15,705 nucleotides of DNA from contig JAVVUQ010000034.1 of NCBI GenBank assembly GCA_036653075.1, forward strand, positions 1 through 15,705. The letters run 5' to 3'. The notes beneath the pieces are model-generated. The model saw only the letters and a list, made by a program, of their open reading frames with translations, was not told where the DNA came from and did no database searches. Both the position numbers and the translations under genes were made by a program. Numbering within the stretch: the first letter of the stretch is position 1; every line of letters starts with the position of its first letter. This DNA comes from JAVVUQ01 sp036653075 (lineage in GTDB: Bacteria; Bacillota; Clostridia; Christensenellales; CAG-314). This document shows, one piece after another, positions 5,926 through 13,668 of this stretch.

Positions 5926-8196
5926 TTATTTTCTGCCAAAGCGACTTTGTAATTTTTTTAACATATCGTCCATACTTTCATTCTTTTGCGATATCGTTGG
6001 TTGTGGTTGCCATTCATTTCTGCCTTTTACTCTCAATCCGTTTGGATTGTTTGAAGTCTTTAACGACAAGCTAATTTTGTTTTTTTCATAATCTACGCTC
6101 AGAATTTTTACTTCTACTCGTTGCCCTACGCTCAAAATCTCTGATGGGTGTTTGACAAAGCCATCGGATATTTGAGTAATATGCACCAATCCGTCTTGAT
6201 GAACGCCAATATCAACAAATACGCCAAAATCAATTACGTTCCTAACTGTTCCGTTTAATTCCATTCCTTCTTTTAAATCTTTTATATCTAATAAATCACT
6301 TCTTAATTCTGGTTGCGGCAAACTATCTCGTATATCTCTGCCTGGTTTAAGCAGTTCGCTCACTATATCTTCCAATGTAGGCAAACCTATATTACATATT
6401 TCAGCTACTTTATTTGCGCCCTCTTTTTCTATGCGTTTGCGCATATCTTTAATATTATCTTCTGTAATATCCTTTATAGTATATCCAAAATGGTTAAGCA
6501 TTATTTCTACCGCTTTGTAACTTTCTGGGTGAACGCCTGTATTATCTAATAAATTTGCGCCGTTTGGAATTCTTAAAAATCCTGCGCACTGTTCAAACGC
6601 TTTCGGCCCAAGTTTGTTTACTTCAAGTAATTGTTCTCTTTTTATAAAAGCGTTTTTCTTTCTATACTCAATAATGTTCTTTGCAATTGAGCTATTAAGC
6701 CCCGCTACAAAGGTCAACAAGCTCACGCTCGCTGTGTTTAGGTCTACTCCTACGCTATTAACGCAATCTTCTACAACTCCGTCTAACACTTCAGTTAAGC
6801 GGTTTTGTGGCATATCGTGTTGATACTGCCCGACGCCTATGCTCTTAACATCTATTTTAATCAACTCTGCAAGCGGGTCTTGTAATCTTCTGCCTATGGA
6901 AACTGCGCTTCTAAGCGAAACGTCAAATTCTGGAAATTCTTCTGCGCCAAGTTTTGAAGCTGAATATACAGACGCTCCCGCCTCGTTAACAACTGCATAA
7001 TTAAGTTGCCTTTTACTTTTTTTAATAAGTCCGACAACAAATATCTCCGCTTCTTTGCTTGCTGTTCCGTTCCCGATGCTTATAACATCAACATTAAATT
7101 TATCGATATATTTAAGCAATTTGTTTTCAGCGTCTTCAATTCTACTCTGTGGCGGCGTAGGATATACTACGTCAGTAACCAACACATCGCCTTGAGCGTT
7201 TACAACCGCAATCTTGCATCCCGTCCGATAAGCTGGGTCAACGGCTAATACTACTTTGTTTTTTAATGGCGGCTGCAATAACAACGGCTTTAAGTTGACT
7301 TCAAACATCTTAATCGCTTGCTCATCAGCTTTTTCCGTTAAATCGTTCCGTATCTCACGTTCAACGGACGGAAATATGAGTCTATCAAAGGAATCTTTTG
7401 CCGTATCTGTCAATAACTGCGTGAATATACTCTCGCCTTTAATATACATTGAAGTAATTTTTATATAACAATCTTCTTGCAAAACTACTATCTTAACTTT
7501 TAAACAGCCTTCGTTCTCCCCTCTATTTATTGCTAAAATTCTATGCGACGGAATCTTATTTATAGGCTCGCTATATTCAGTGTACATTTCATAAACAGCC
7601 GATTTTGCGTTTTCTATAATTTTAGTCGAAACAGTACCATTAGCGTATATAATCTCTCTTATATGTTTACGCAACTCAGCGTTATCAGACATCATCTCAG
7701 CAATTATGTCACAAGCGCCTTTCACCGCTTCCTCTGCCGTCTTAATCTCTTTTTCTATATTGATATATTCCTTCCCTAATTCAAAAATACTGCCTTCTTT
7801 TATCTCTTGAAGTAAAATTAAATCAGCCAAAGGCTGCAATCCCTTCGCAATCGCAACACTCGCTCTCGTTTTCTTCTTTTGCTTGTATGGACGATAAATA
7901 TCTTCAGCTTCTGTCATCGTCTCCGCATTAGATAACGCTAACGCCAATTCTTCCGTCCACTTTCCTAATTCGGTTATTGTCGCTTGTATCTCATCTTTAC
8001 GCTTTTGTAACCCCAATAAATACTTGTGCCTGTCTGCAAACTCTCTCAAAACTTGGTCATCACACGAGTTTGTTCGCTCTTTACGGTACCTTGCTATGAA
8101 CGGAATCGTATTCCCTTCATCTATAAGCTCTATAATATTATCTGTATATTGCTTTTCAATTTTAAACTCTTCACTTAGCTTCTTAGCTATATCCAT
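5926..8196 (-). CDS. tex: RNA-binding transcriptional accessory protein Tex
   Basis: This 756-residue protein is collinear with Tex. An N-terminal helical region contains NTIPFIARYRKERT (29-42), typical of the family. A YqgF/RNase H-like domain follows (about 313-440; AVDPAYRTGCK, then GNGTASKEAE), then helix-hairpin-helix repeats (about 485-560) and a C-terminal S1 RNA-binding domain (about 643-713; GTVRNVIDFGVFVDIG). Tex binds nucleic acid and is related to eukaryotic Spt6; it influences transcription and has been linked to stress tolerance and virulence in several bacteria. The tail (714-756) is low-complexity and basic. AAGGAG lies about 9 nt before the chosen ATG, and a good sigma-A promoter sits upstream, so tex is probably the first gene of its transcript, perhaps with the Bax-inhibitor gene behind it. 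Confidence 0.97.
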   Translation of the reverse strand: MDIAKKLSEEFKIEKQYTDNIIELIDEGNTIPFIARYRKERTNSCDDQVLREFADRHKYLLGLQKRKDEIQATITELGKWTEELALALSNAETMTEAEDIYRPYKQKKKTRASVAIAKGLQPLADLILLQEIKEGSIFELGKEYINIEKEIKTAEEAVKGACDIIAEMMSDNAELRKHIREIIYANGTVSTKIIENAKSAVYEMYTEYSEPINKIPSHRILAINRGENEGCLKVKIVVLQEDCYIKITSMYIKGESIFTQLLTDTAKDSFDRLIFPSVEREIRNDLTEKADEQAIKMFEVNLKPLLLQPPLKNKVVLAVDPAYRTGCKIAVVNAQGDVLVTDVVYPTPPQSRIEDAENKLLKYIDKFNVDVISIGNGTASKEAEIFVVGLIKKSKRQLNYAVVNEAGASVYSASKLGAEEFPEFDVSLRSAVSIGRRLQDPLAELIKIDVKSIGVGQYQHDMPQNRLTEVLDGVVEDCVNSVGVDLNTASVSLLTFVAGLNSSIAKNIIEYRKKNAFIKREQLLEVNKLGPKAFEQCAGFLRIPNGANLLDNTGVHPESYKAVEIMLNHFGYTIKDITEDNIKDMRKRIEKEGANKVAEICNIGLPTLEDIVSELLKPGRDIRDSLPQPELRSDLLDIKDLKEGMELNGTVRNVIDFGVFVDIGVHQDGLVHITQISDGFVKHPSEILSVGQRVEVKILSVDYEKNKISLSLKTSNNPNGLRVKGRNEWQPQPTISQKNESMDDMLKKLQSRFGRK

Positions 8197-8215
8197 AATT
8201 ATTTAAACTCCTTAA

Positions 8216-8268
8216 TATGCGTAAAACTCGCATACCCTCATTTTAACATATTTTTGATTTTTTTTCAA
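8216..8268 (-). promoter_or_regulatory. Sigma-A promoter of tex with a stem-loop at the transcript start
   Basis: On the minus strand TTGAAA (8268-8263), 17 bp, then TAAAAT (8245-8240) form a near-consensus promoter with start near 8233. Immediately at the start point TATGCG (8234-8229) and CGCATA (8221-8216) form a 6-bp stem with a 7-nt loop. The AAGGAG ribosome site follows directly after it, so the hairpin could stabilise the mRNA 5' end or affect ribosome access. Confidence 0.75.
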
Positions 8269-8314
8269 GCTTTTTTAACTTTAATTCAAAATGAGTTTCA
8301 ACCATTTCAAATAT

Positions 8315-8386
8315 ATTAATTCTTTCTAATATTAAAGTATTAATTCTTTCTAATATTAAAGTATTAATTCTCTCTAATATTAAATA
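8315..8386. repeat. 24-bp tandem repeat, three copies
   Basis: Three contiguous 24-bp copies of a unit beginning ATTAATTCTTTCTAATATTA lie at 8315-8338, 8339-8362 and 8363-8386. The first two are identical; the third has one change in the CTTTC core and an altered end. They sit about 80-150 bp upstream of the tex transcription start, between the tex promoter and the terminator of the ribosomal operon. This may be a polymorphic minisatellite or a set of binding sites; nothing in the sequence decides. Confidence 0.93.
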
Positions 8387-8452
8387 TATTATTTTTTTCA
8401 ATTAATAAATAATATATCGTTTATATTAATACGCATAGAAATAAATATGTTT

Positions 8453-8487
8453 AAATAAAAAAAGTGTATTTTAAATAAATACACTTT
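8453..8487 (-). terminator. Intrinsic terminator of the rplU-prp-rpmA operon
   Basis: Read on the minus strand, AAAGTGTATTT (8487-8477) and AAATACACTTT (8471-8461) form an 11-bp stem with a 5-nt loop, followed by a T-rich tract (TTTTATTT, 8460-8453). It lies about 70 bases after the rpmA stop. The stem is AT-rich but perfect. The plus strand also has a T-rich tail, so it could work both ways, but no plus-strand gene precedes it. Confidence 0.82.
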
Positions 8488-8558
8488 AATTTTTGTAATT
8501 TTTATATTTATTGATATGATAAATTACGAACAAGTATATTATTCGTAATATAAAGAGC

Positions 8559-8840
8559 TTATAATTGCTCTGGATATACGCTTGCTTGTTTTTTATCTTT
8601 ACCTAAATGCTCAAATTTAACAATTCCTGAAATCAAAGCAAATAAAGTATCGTCGCTGCCGATACCAACGTTATTACCTGGGTGAATATGCGTGCCACGT
8701 TGGCGTACAAGTATATTCCCTGCTGTAACAAATTGACCGTCAGCACGTTTTGCGCCAAGTCTTTTGCTTTCGCTATCACGTCCGTTTCTTGAGCTGCCCA
8801 CACCTTTTTTGTGAGCAAATAATTGCAACTTTATAAACAT
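8559..8840 (-). CDS. rpmA: 50S ribosomal protein L27 with a Prp-cleaved N-terminal extension
   Basis: The 93-residue protein matches bacterial L27 (KKGVGSSRNGRDSESKRLGAKRADGQFV, then RQRGTHIHPGNNVGIGSDDTLFA). L27 lies near the peptidyl transferase centre, and its mature N-terminus reaches the active site. Here that terminus is preceded by MFIKLQLF; the family's processing site falls between F8 and A9, giving a mature protein starting AHKKG. This extension, known from Firmicutes, must be removed by the protease Prp, encoded immediately upstream. The first 10 bases overlap the end of prp, and its GGAGG ribosome site lies inside prp, implying tight coupling. Confidence 0.98.
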   Translation of the reverse strand: MFIKLQLFAHKKGVGSSRNGRDSESKRLGAKRADGQFVTAGNILVRQRGTHIHPGNNVGIGSDDTLFALISGIVKFEHLGKDKKQASVYPEQL

Positions 8841-9169
8841 GCTGTTACCTCCGTCTTAATAAATTTCGGATAACCTTTTTGCAAATCATATACTCCGCAC
8901 ATTAAAGTACCTAATATCATATCTGCGTCTCGTCTTGATTCCTTAGTTAAATTGTCTGGCAAGGTCATCCATAACGTGCCCTTCAATTCATCTCGTTCAT
9001 AACGCGCGTCTATTTTCGCAACGTCTATTAGCCCGAGCACTGCGGTTTGCGCGATACTACTTAAAGCGGCGCACACTAAATCTTCTCCGCTAACTCCTGC
9101 TCCCGTATGCCCTTTAAACAAAATGCTTACGATAGCGTCATTTTTTTTAAAAACAGTTATTTCTGTCAT
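8831..9169 (-). CDS. prp: Ribosomal-processing cysteine protease Prp
   Basis: The protein has 112 residues, the usual Prp size. It has the family signature GHTGAGVSGEDLVCAALS, with the catalytic pair H21 and C33 and the conserved D30, corresponding to H22, D31 and C34 of the Staphylococcus aureus enzyme. Prp removes the N-terminal extension of L27, a step essential in S. aureus. Here the gene sits between rplU and rpmA, 3 nt after the rplU stop and overlapping the rpmA start by 10 nt. Protease and substrate are therefore made from one message. The substrate site in the adjacent L27 (KLQLF-A) is intact. Confidence 0.95.
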   Translation of the reverse strand: MTEITVFKKNDAIVSILFKGHTGAGVSGEDLVCAALSSIAQTAVLGLIDVAKIDARYERDELKGTLWMTLPDNLTKESRRDADMILGTLMCGVYDLQKGYPKFIKTEVTACL

Positions 9170-9172
9170 AAT

Positions 9173-9478
9173 TTATAAAGTGATTGACTCAATCTTAATT
9201 GACGTAAATGGTTGACGATGTCCTTGTCTATGACGAACGTTCTTCTTCGCTTTATAAGTGAAAATTCTTATCTTCTTCGCCTTTCCATCGCCTAATACTG
9301 TGGCTGTAACCTTAACATTCTTCGCTTCTTCGCCCATAACGATTTTTTCGCCATCAGCGCAAAATAATGTCTCAAGTTCTACTTTAGCGCCCTCTTCAAG
9401 TCTTAAAAGTTCAACTTTTACAATTTCACCTTCGGAAACTTTATATTGTTTTCCACCAGTTCTTACTATTGCGTACAT
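9173..9478 (-). CDS. rplU: 50S ribosomal protein L21
   Basis: The 101-residue product is full length for L21. It opens MYAIVRTGGKQYKVSEGEIVKVE and closes with the RNA-binding region YKAKKNVRHRQGHRQPFTSIKIESI, both strongly conserved. L21 binds 23S rRNA in the large subunit. A near-perfect AGGAGG ribosome site lies 7 nt before the ATG, fixing the start. It is the first gene of the rplU-prp-rpmA operon and is preceded by an unusually long leader of about 355 nt, which suggests mRNA-level feedback control. Confidence 0.98.
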   Translation of the reverse strand: MYAIVRTGGKQYKVSEGEIVKVELLRLEEGAKVELETLFCADGEKIVMGEEAKNVKVTATVLGDGKAKKIRIFTYKAKKNVRHRQGHRQPFTSIKIESITL

Positions 9479-9834
9479 GCATTACCCTCCTATACAGAAA
9501 CTCGCTGAGACTTTACTCACAACTAAACAAAAGTTGAAATCTACTATTTACGTAACCATATTTTTAATACCTAATACTCGCTATACCTATTTGTTAAGCA
9601 TATTGCATTTTAATATTAAATTGAAATGGATAAATCCGTAAATATATTGTTTTTCTACTATTATCTCCAGAGTTGAAGCCGTAATCGAATACATAACAAC
9701 ATTTTATTAATAAAAATTTCATAAATATCAATGTTGCAATCAAATATCATTACAGTTTGGCGCTTTCTTACTTTACGCATAAAATATAAATTCAATGCTA
9801 ATGCACACAAAAACGCCGCTCCACTCAAGCGGCT
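9479..9834 (-). promoter_or_regulatory. Long 5' leader of the rplU operon, candidate L21 autoregulatory leader
   Basis: From the predicted start near 9834 to the rplU ATG there are about 355 nt with no supportable gene. The RNA begins with GCCGCT (9833-9828), a 7-nt loop and AGCGGC (9820-9815), followed by GTTTTTG, which resembles a small terminator. Further down, the AATGTTG/CAACATT pair (9736-9730 and 9703-9697) can form a second stem. CAACT/AGTTG and CTC/GAG short pairs lie just before the ribosome site. Firmicutes have a described L21 leader family upstream of rplU; membership here is inferred from position and length only. Confidence 0.5.
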
Positions 9835-9840
9835 ATATTT

Positions 9841-9869
9841 ATTATACTTCACTACGCCTTTTTTGTCAA
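9841..9869 (-). promoter_or_regulatory. Perfect-consensus sigma-A promoter of rplU-prp-rpmA
   Basis: On the minus strand TTGACA (9869-9864), exactly 17 bp, and TATAAT (9846-9841) match the sigma-A consensus at all twelve positions. This fits a highly expressed ribosomal operon. The predicted start is near 9834. Confidence 0.93.
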
Positions 9870-9956
9870 CGATTTTCAAATACATTTATTTGTTTTATAC
9901 AAAACATTTTTGTTCCTAATACAGTTTACCATTACAATTCTATATTTGTTTACACC

Positions 9957-9991
9957 AAAAAATTATCCCGTATAATTTATAGGGGATAATT
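9957..9991 (-). terminator. Intrinsic terminator after the ispH-rpsA fusion gene
   Basis: On the minus strand AATTATCCC (9991-9983) and GGGATAATT (9969-9961) form a perfect 9-bp stem around a 13-nt loop, followed by TTTT (9960-9957). It lies 23 bases past the stop codon and separates the metabolic operon from the rplU promoter. Confidence 0.82.
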
Positions 9992-10014
9992 TTATAGGTT
10001 GTTATATTAAATTA

Positions 10015-12117
10015 TTATCTATTATCGTTTTTTTCTTCTACTGGAATAGTTGGTTGTTCAATTGTTGCTTTTCTTGATAATGTAATGCGTTTGTTTTCTA
10101 CGTTAAAGTCCATTACGCATACGTCGATGATATCGCCCACTTTTAATACTGTGCTAATATCGCCTATCCAATCCCAAGAAACGTTGCTTATATGAAGTAA
10201 ACCGTCGATGCCTTTATCTAACTCAACAAATGCGCCGTATGGTAATAATCTTGCAACTTTGCCTTGATGAATTGTGCCAACAGCGTATTTTTCTGCTGCC
10301 ACGCTCCAAGGGTGTGGTTGTAATTGTTTATAGCCTACTGACACTCTATTTGTAGTTCTGTCTAATTTCAATACTACAAATTCGTATGTTTTATTAAGTT
10401 CAAGTACTTCTGATGGTTCTTTGATATTATTCCACGATAAATCTGAAAGGTGAGCTAAGCAATCAAATCCTCTAATATTGACAAAGGCGCCAAAGGTAGC
10501 AAAACGCATAACTTTGCCTTCAACAATTTCGCCCACTTCGATATTGTTCCAGAAATTATCCTCTTTCGCTTGTCTTTCACGAACCAATAAATCTCTTTGG
10601 CTTGCAACTATTTTTCTCTTTGAGTGGTCTATGTCTAATGCGATTAAACGTAATTTCTTTCCTAAATATTGATCTAAGTTCTTAACGTATCCGCTTCTTA
10701 TATGCGAAGCTGGTATAAAGACTATGTAACTTCCCAATTTTGAAAGTAATCCGCCTTTTACTGCTTTCGTAATTTCTACGCTAAACTCAGCTCCATCTTT
10801 AATCTCATCAACTAATGCGTCATCTTTGTATATTTCGTCTACCGACTTTTTGGATAACATTACATTCTTATCTGTTGATAAAACTATTACTTCTAAGTTT
10901 TCGCCGACCGTCATCGCCTCTTTCACTTTGGCATAATCACCGTCAAGTGATAACTCTTCATTAGGAATAAATCCGTCACGCTTTGAACCGAAAGACACGC
11001 TAACGCCGTCGCTACCAATATGTGATACTGTTCCCTTAATCTTCTGTCCCGCTCTCAAGGGTTTATATTTGATTGGCAATTTCTCAACCGCTTGAGTAAA
11101 CTCGTTACCTTCAACGTGCTCAGCCTCTTCCGTTTCATTGGTAACTTCTTCATTCTCTTGAGCCTTTTCTTGCTCCTGAGTTTGCTCCGCTGTATCGTTT
11201 TCTTTAACAGCCTTAACCACTTCTTTGTTGACCTCCACTTCGTTTACCACTTCAGTGGTGTTTTCAACAACTTCTACTACATCGTCTTTTGCGCTTTCGA
11301 ACATCTTAGACAAAACCTCCTCTGTCAACTCCTTAGGAGTTGAAGCACCTGCAATTATACTGATATTTTTATATTTCGATAGCTCTATTTTATTAACATC
11401 TGCTGCGTCTTCAACTAAATACGCATCTCGCCCGCAACTTTTCGCCAACTCTAACAATTTCTTCGTATTAGAACTCGATTCATCGCCTACTACCATTACA
11501 CATTCGCTAACGCTTACTGCATAATCAACAAAACTTTGCCTATCTACAGTAGTATAACAAATTGATCTGAAAACTTCAAGCGTTTTAACACAATCTGTTA
11601 TAATATTTTTTAAACTTTTTTCAATTTTACTCGCCATAAAGGTCGTTTGAAATAAAATCAACGCTTTTTCACACTTTTCTATCTTAATTCTACTTTCTCC
11701 GTCCGTTATTATTGCGCTGTTTTCGCACCATCCATTTATTCCCTTTACCTCAGGATGATTTCTATCTCCAACTATTATTATTTGATAACCTCGTTTATAA
11801 TAATCCGCTGCCTTCTGTTGTATCGCCTTAACATATTTACATGTTGCATCTTCAACCTTTATTTTACGTCTATTACATTCATCAAATACGCTTTTAGTCG
11901 CTCCGTGCGCTCTTATTATTAGCGTGTCCCCTTCCTTTAATTCATCAATTCTCTCTACTGCTTCTATCCCTTTTTTGGATAATTCATTTAGTACTCTCTT
12001 GTTATGTACAATTTCTCCGTACGTAAAAACTCTCTCTCCCTTAGCTTTAATCGCTACGTCAATTGCGTTTTTTACTCCGTTACAAAATCCATTGTTCTTG
12101 TATACATATACTTTCAT
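10015..12117 (-). CDS. ispH: Bifunctional IspH (HMBPP reductase)-ribosomal protein S1 fusion
   Basis: The protein has 700 residues in two parts. Residues 1-275 are IspH, the last MEP-pathway enzyme, which reduces HMBPP to IPP and DMAPP. Its three iron-sulfur cysteines are present (C12 in GFCNGV, C93 in DATCKYV, C187 in RSICYTT), with H38, H71, H121 and E123 (HPEV), QTT at 157-159 and SSNT at 215-218. A glutamate/valine-rich linker (about 277-345) leads to four S1 domains (about 355-423, 437-508, 525-596, 612-683), the last two most typical (FATFGAFVNI, LLPYGAFVEL). S1-type domains bind mRNA during translation. This fusion is known across Clostridia. It starts 7 nt after the plsC stop, so the two share a transcript. 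All catalytic residues I checked are intact. Confidence 0.97.
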   Translation of the reverse strand: MKVYVYKNNGFCNGVKNAIDVAIKAKGERVFTYGEIVHNKRVLNELSKKGIEAVERIDELKEGDTLIIRAHGATKSVFDECNRRKIKVEDATCKYVKAIQQKAADYYKRGYQIIIVGDRNHPEVKGINGWCENSAIITDGESRIKIEKCEKALILFQTTFMASKIEKSLKNIITDCVKTLEVFRSICYTTVDRQSFVDYAVSVSECVMVVGDESSSNTKKLLELAKSCGRDAYLVEDAADVNKIELSKYKNISIIAGASTPKELTEEVLSKMFESAKDDVVEVVENTTEVVNEVEVNKEVVKAVKENDTAEQTQEQEKAQENEEVTNETEEAEHVEGNEFTQAVEKLPIKYKPLRAGQKIKGTVSHIGSDGVSVSFGSKRDGFIPNEELSLDGDYAKVKEAMTVGENLEVIVLSTDKNVMLSKKSVDEIYKDDALVDEIKDGAEFSVEITKAVKGGLLSKLGSYIVFIPASHIRSGYVKNLDQYLGKKLRLIALDIDHSKRKIVASQRDLLVRERQAKEDNFWNNIEVGEIVEGKVMRFATFGAFVNIRGFDCLAHLSDLSWNNIKEPSEVLELNKTYEFVVLKLDRTTNRVSVGYKQLQPHPWSVAAEKYAVGTIHQGKVARLLPYGAFVELDKGIDGLLHISNVSWDWIGDISTVLKVGDIIDVCVMDFNVENKRITLSRKATIEQPTIPVEEKNDNR

Positions 12118-12124
12118 ATTTACC

Positions 12125-12796
12125 CTATTTCTTTAATTTTTTCTCTTTTATTATATTCAATCTTTCTTGCAACTCTAACGTTTTTTTATATATTATCTCT
12201 GTCGCTTCCGTAAGTAATTCTTTTGTCAAGGTTTGCCCATAATATTCGCTTAATTCAAACTCGTCGCCCACTATTATAGCATTTTTATGAAACGCTTTAA
12301 TCTTTTTATCTATTACCATTGGAAGTATAGGAGCTTCTTGTTTTATTGCATAATACGCCGCTCCCGTTCTAAATTTTCGAATTGACTGATCATCAACCTT
12401 ATTCCTTGTTCCTTCTGGAAATATAGCGAATATCTTGTCATCTTCTAACACATTCATTACTTTTTTTGTAGCAGAAAAATCCGGTTCGCCTCTATGCACA
12501 AAAATACAACCTAAATTACTGAGTAACCAACTCATAAATTTATTTTTCGTAAATTCCATCTTCGCCATAAAATACATCGACGGCCTAAACAAATGCGCCA
12601 TTAGTACTGGATCTAAACCCGATTTATGATTCATTGTTATTATAAGTCTTCTATTGCCCAAATTTTTCTTTCCATAAATTTTTATTGGAAAAATTAACTT
12701 TAATGGTAAATAAAATAATATTTGCCCTATTCGATATAATATACTCGTTTTGGGTTCTTTATTTTTTCTTCGTATTATTTTTTCTTCTTTATTCAT
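12125..12796 (-). CDS. plsC: 1-acyl-sn-glycerol-3-phosphate acyltransferase (PlsC family)
   Basis: This 223-residue protein has the four acyltransferase blocks in order: NHKSGLD with the catalytic H57-x4-D62, the glycerophosphate-binding FVHRGEPD region (99-106), FPEGTR (126-131), and APILPMVI (155-162). Hydrophobic segments near 25-40 and 86-100 suggest peripheral or membrane association. The likely reaction is transfer of an acyl chain to lysophosphatidic acid to form phosphatidic acid; substrate preference cannot be read from sequence. It follows cmk after a 164-base gap containing a candidate promoter, and precedes ispH by 7 nt. The cmk-plsC-ispH/S1 order recurs in Clostridia. Confidence 0.93.
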   Translation of the reverse strand: MNKEEKIIRRKNKEPKTSILYRIGQILFYLPLKLIFPIKIYGKKNLGNRRLIITMNHKSGLDPVLMAHLFRPSMYFMAKMEFTKNKFMSWLLSNLGCIFVHRGEPDFSATKKVMNVLEDDKIFAIFPEGTRNKVDDQSIRKFRTGAAYYAIKQEAPILPMVIDKKIKAFHKNAIIVGDEFELSEYYGQTLTKELLTEATEIIYKKTLELQERLNIIKEKKLKK

Positions 12797-12826
12797 ATAA
12801 TTTACCTATACATACGATAAAAGTTA

Positions 12827-12856
12827 ATTATATAGTAGTTCTCAACAATTTAACAA
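12827..12856 (-). promoter_or_regulatory. Candidate sigma-A promoter of plsC-ispH
   Basis: On the minus strand TTGTTA (12856-12851), 18 bp, then a perfect TATAAT (12832-12827) lie about 30 bases before the plsC ATG. The -35 matches four of six bases. It may give an internal start within the aroH-to-ispH gene string. Confidence 0.5.
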
Positions 12857-12960
12857 TAAATTACTTTACTTTAAACTTCTCATTTTTATTCCTTTTTATA
12901 ATCTGTGTCATTATATGATTATACTTGCTTAAATGTAACTAATATCTATAATCGCTGCAA

Positions 12961-13629
12961 CTACTCTCCGCTTTTACCTTTCACCAATTTGATTATGGCG
13001 TTTGAAACATCTTCGGCTGTCATATTTGTCGAATCTATCTCTATCGCATCTTCCGCCTTTTTTAGTGGCGCAAATGCCCTTGTAGAATCATTCTTATCCC
13101 TTTCTTCTATATCTTTAAGTACTTTTTCAAATTCTACCTTTTGTCCTCTTTCATTCAGTTCCTTTTGCCTTCTCTCCGCTCGTTTCTTACTATCAGCCGT
13201 TAAATATACCTTGACTTCCGCATTTGGTAAAACATACGTTCCAATATCTCTGCCATCAAGTATACACGAATTTCCACTCGCTATTTTTCTTTGCACTTCA
13301 ACTAACTTCAACCTTACCACTGGTATAGCCGATATATCACTCGCCGCTTTCGATACGCTATGCTCGTGTATTCTCATAGTTACATTATTGCCATCTAAAA
13401 AAACATTTTGCTTTCCATCTTTGTATTTTACATCAATTACCGTATCTCTAATCATTTTTTCTATTGCGTTTTTATCGCTTATATCTATATTATTATCTAT
13501 CGCCTTCAACGCTGCCGCTCGATACATCGCTCCCGTATCTAAATACATTATCCCTAACTTTATAGATAATATATTCGCTACCGTACTTTTCCCCGCCCCC
13601 GATGGCCCATCAATCGCTATATTTACCAT
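12961..13629 (-). CDS. cmk: Cytidylate kinase
   Basis: The 222-residue protein is full length. It starts MVNIAIDGPSGAGKSTVA, with the P-loop GPSGAGKST at 8-16. LDTGAMYRAAAL follows at the position of the CMP kinase YLDTGAMYRA motif. The nucleotide-binding segment LDGRDIGTYVLPNAEVKVYLTA and the lid region SKKRAERRQKEL are present. The enzyme phosphorylates CMP and dCMP using ATP. AGAGGAAG lies about 6 nt before the ATG. The gene starts 39 bases after aroH on the same strand, and no terminator intervenes, so the pair is probably co-transcribed. Confidence 0.97.
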   Translation of the reverse strand: MVNIAIDGPSGAGKSTVANILSIKLGIMYLDTGAMYRAAALKAIDNNIDISDKNAIEKMIRDTVIDVKYKDGKQNVFLDGNNVTMRIHEHSVSKAASDISAIPVVRLKLVEVQRKIASGNSCILDGRDIGTYVLPNAEVKVYLTADSKKRAERRQKELNERGQKVEFEKVLKDIEERDKNDSTRAFAPLKKAEDAIEIDSTNMTAEDVSNAIIKLVKGKSGE

Positions 13630-13668
13630 ATCTTCCTCTCAGTATATTTTCGTGATTTTTTTCATTAT

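Noticed and set aside
8315..8386. CRISPR array
   Set aside because: The three units are directly adjacent, with no unique spacers between them, and no cas gene is present.
8633..8818. 61-codon minus-strand frame inside rpmA
   Set aside because: Alternative frame of L27, which is strongly conserved in the other frame.
9258..9641. 127-codon plus-strand open frame
   Set aside because: Antisense to rplU and its leader; no family features and no promoter or ribosome site.
9661..9885. 74-codon minus-strand open frame upstream of rplU
   Set aside because: Its start codon lies upstream of the perfect promoter at 9841-9869, so the main transcript lacks it, and it spans the +1 hairpin. The composition shows no protein-like pattern.
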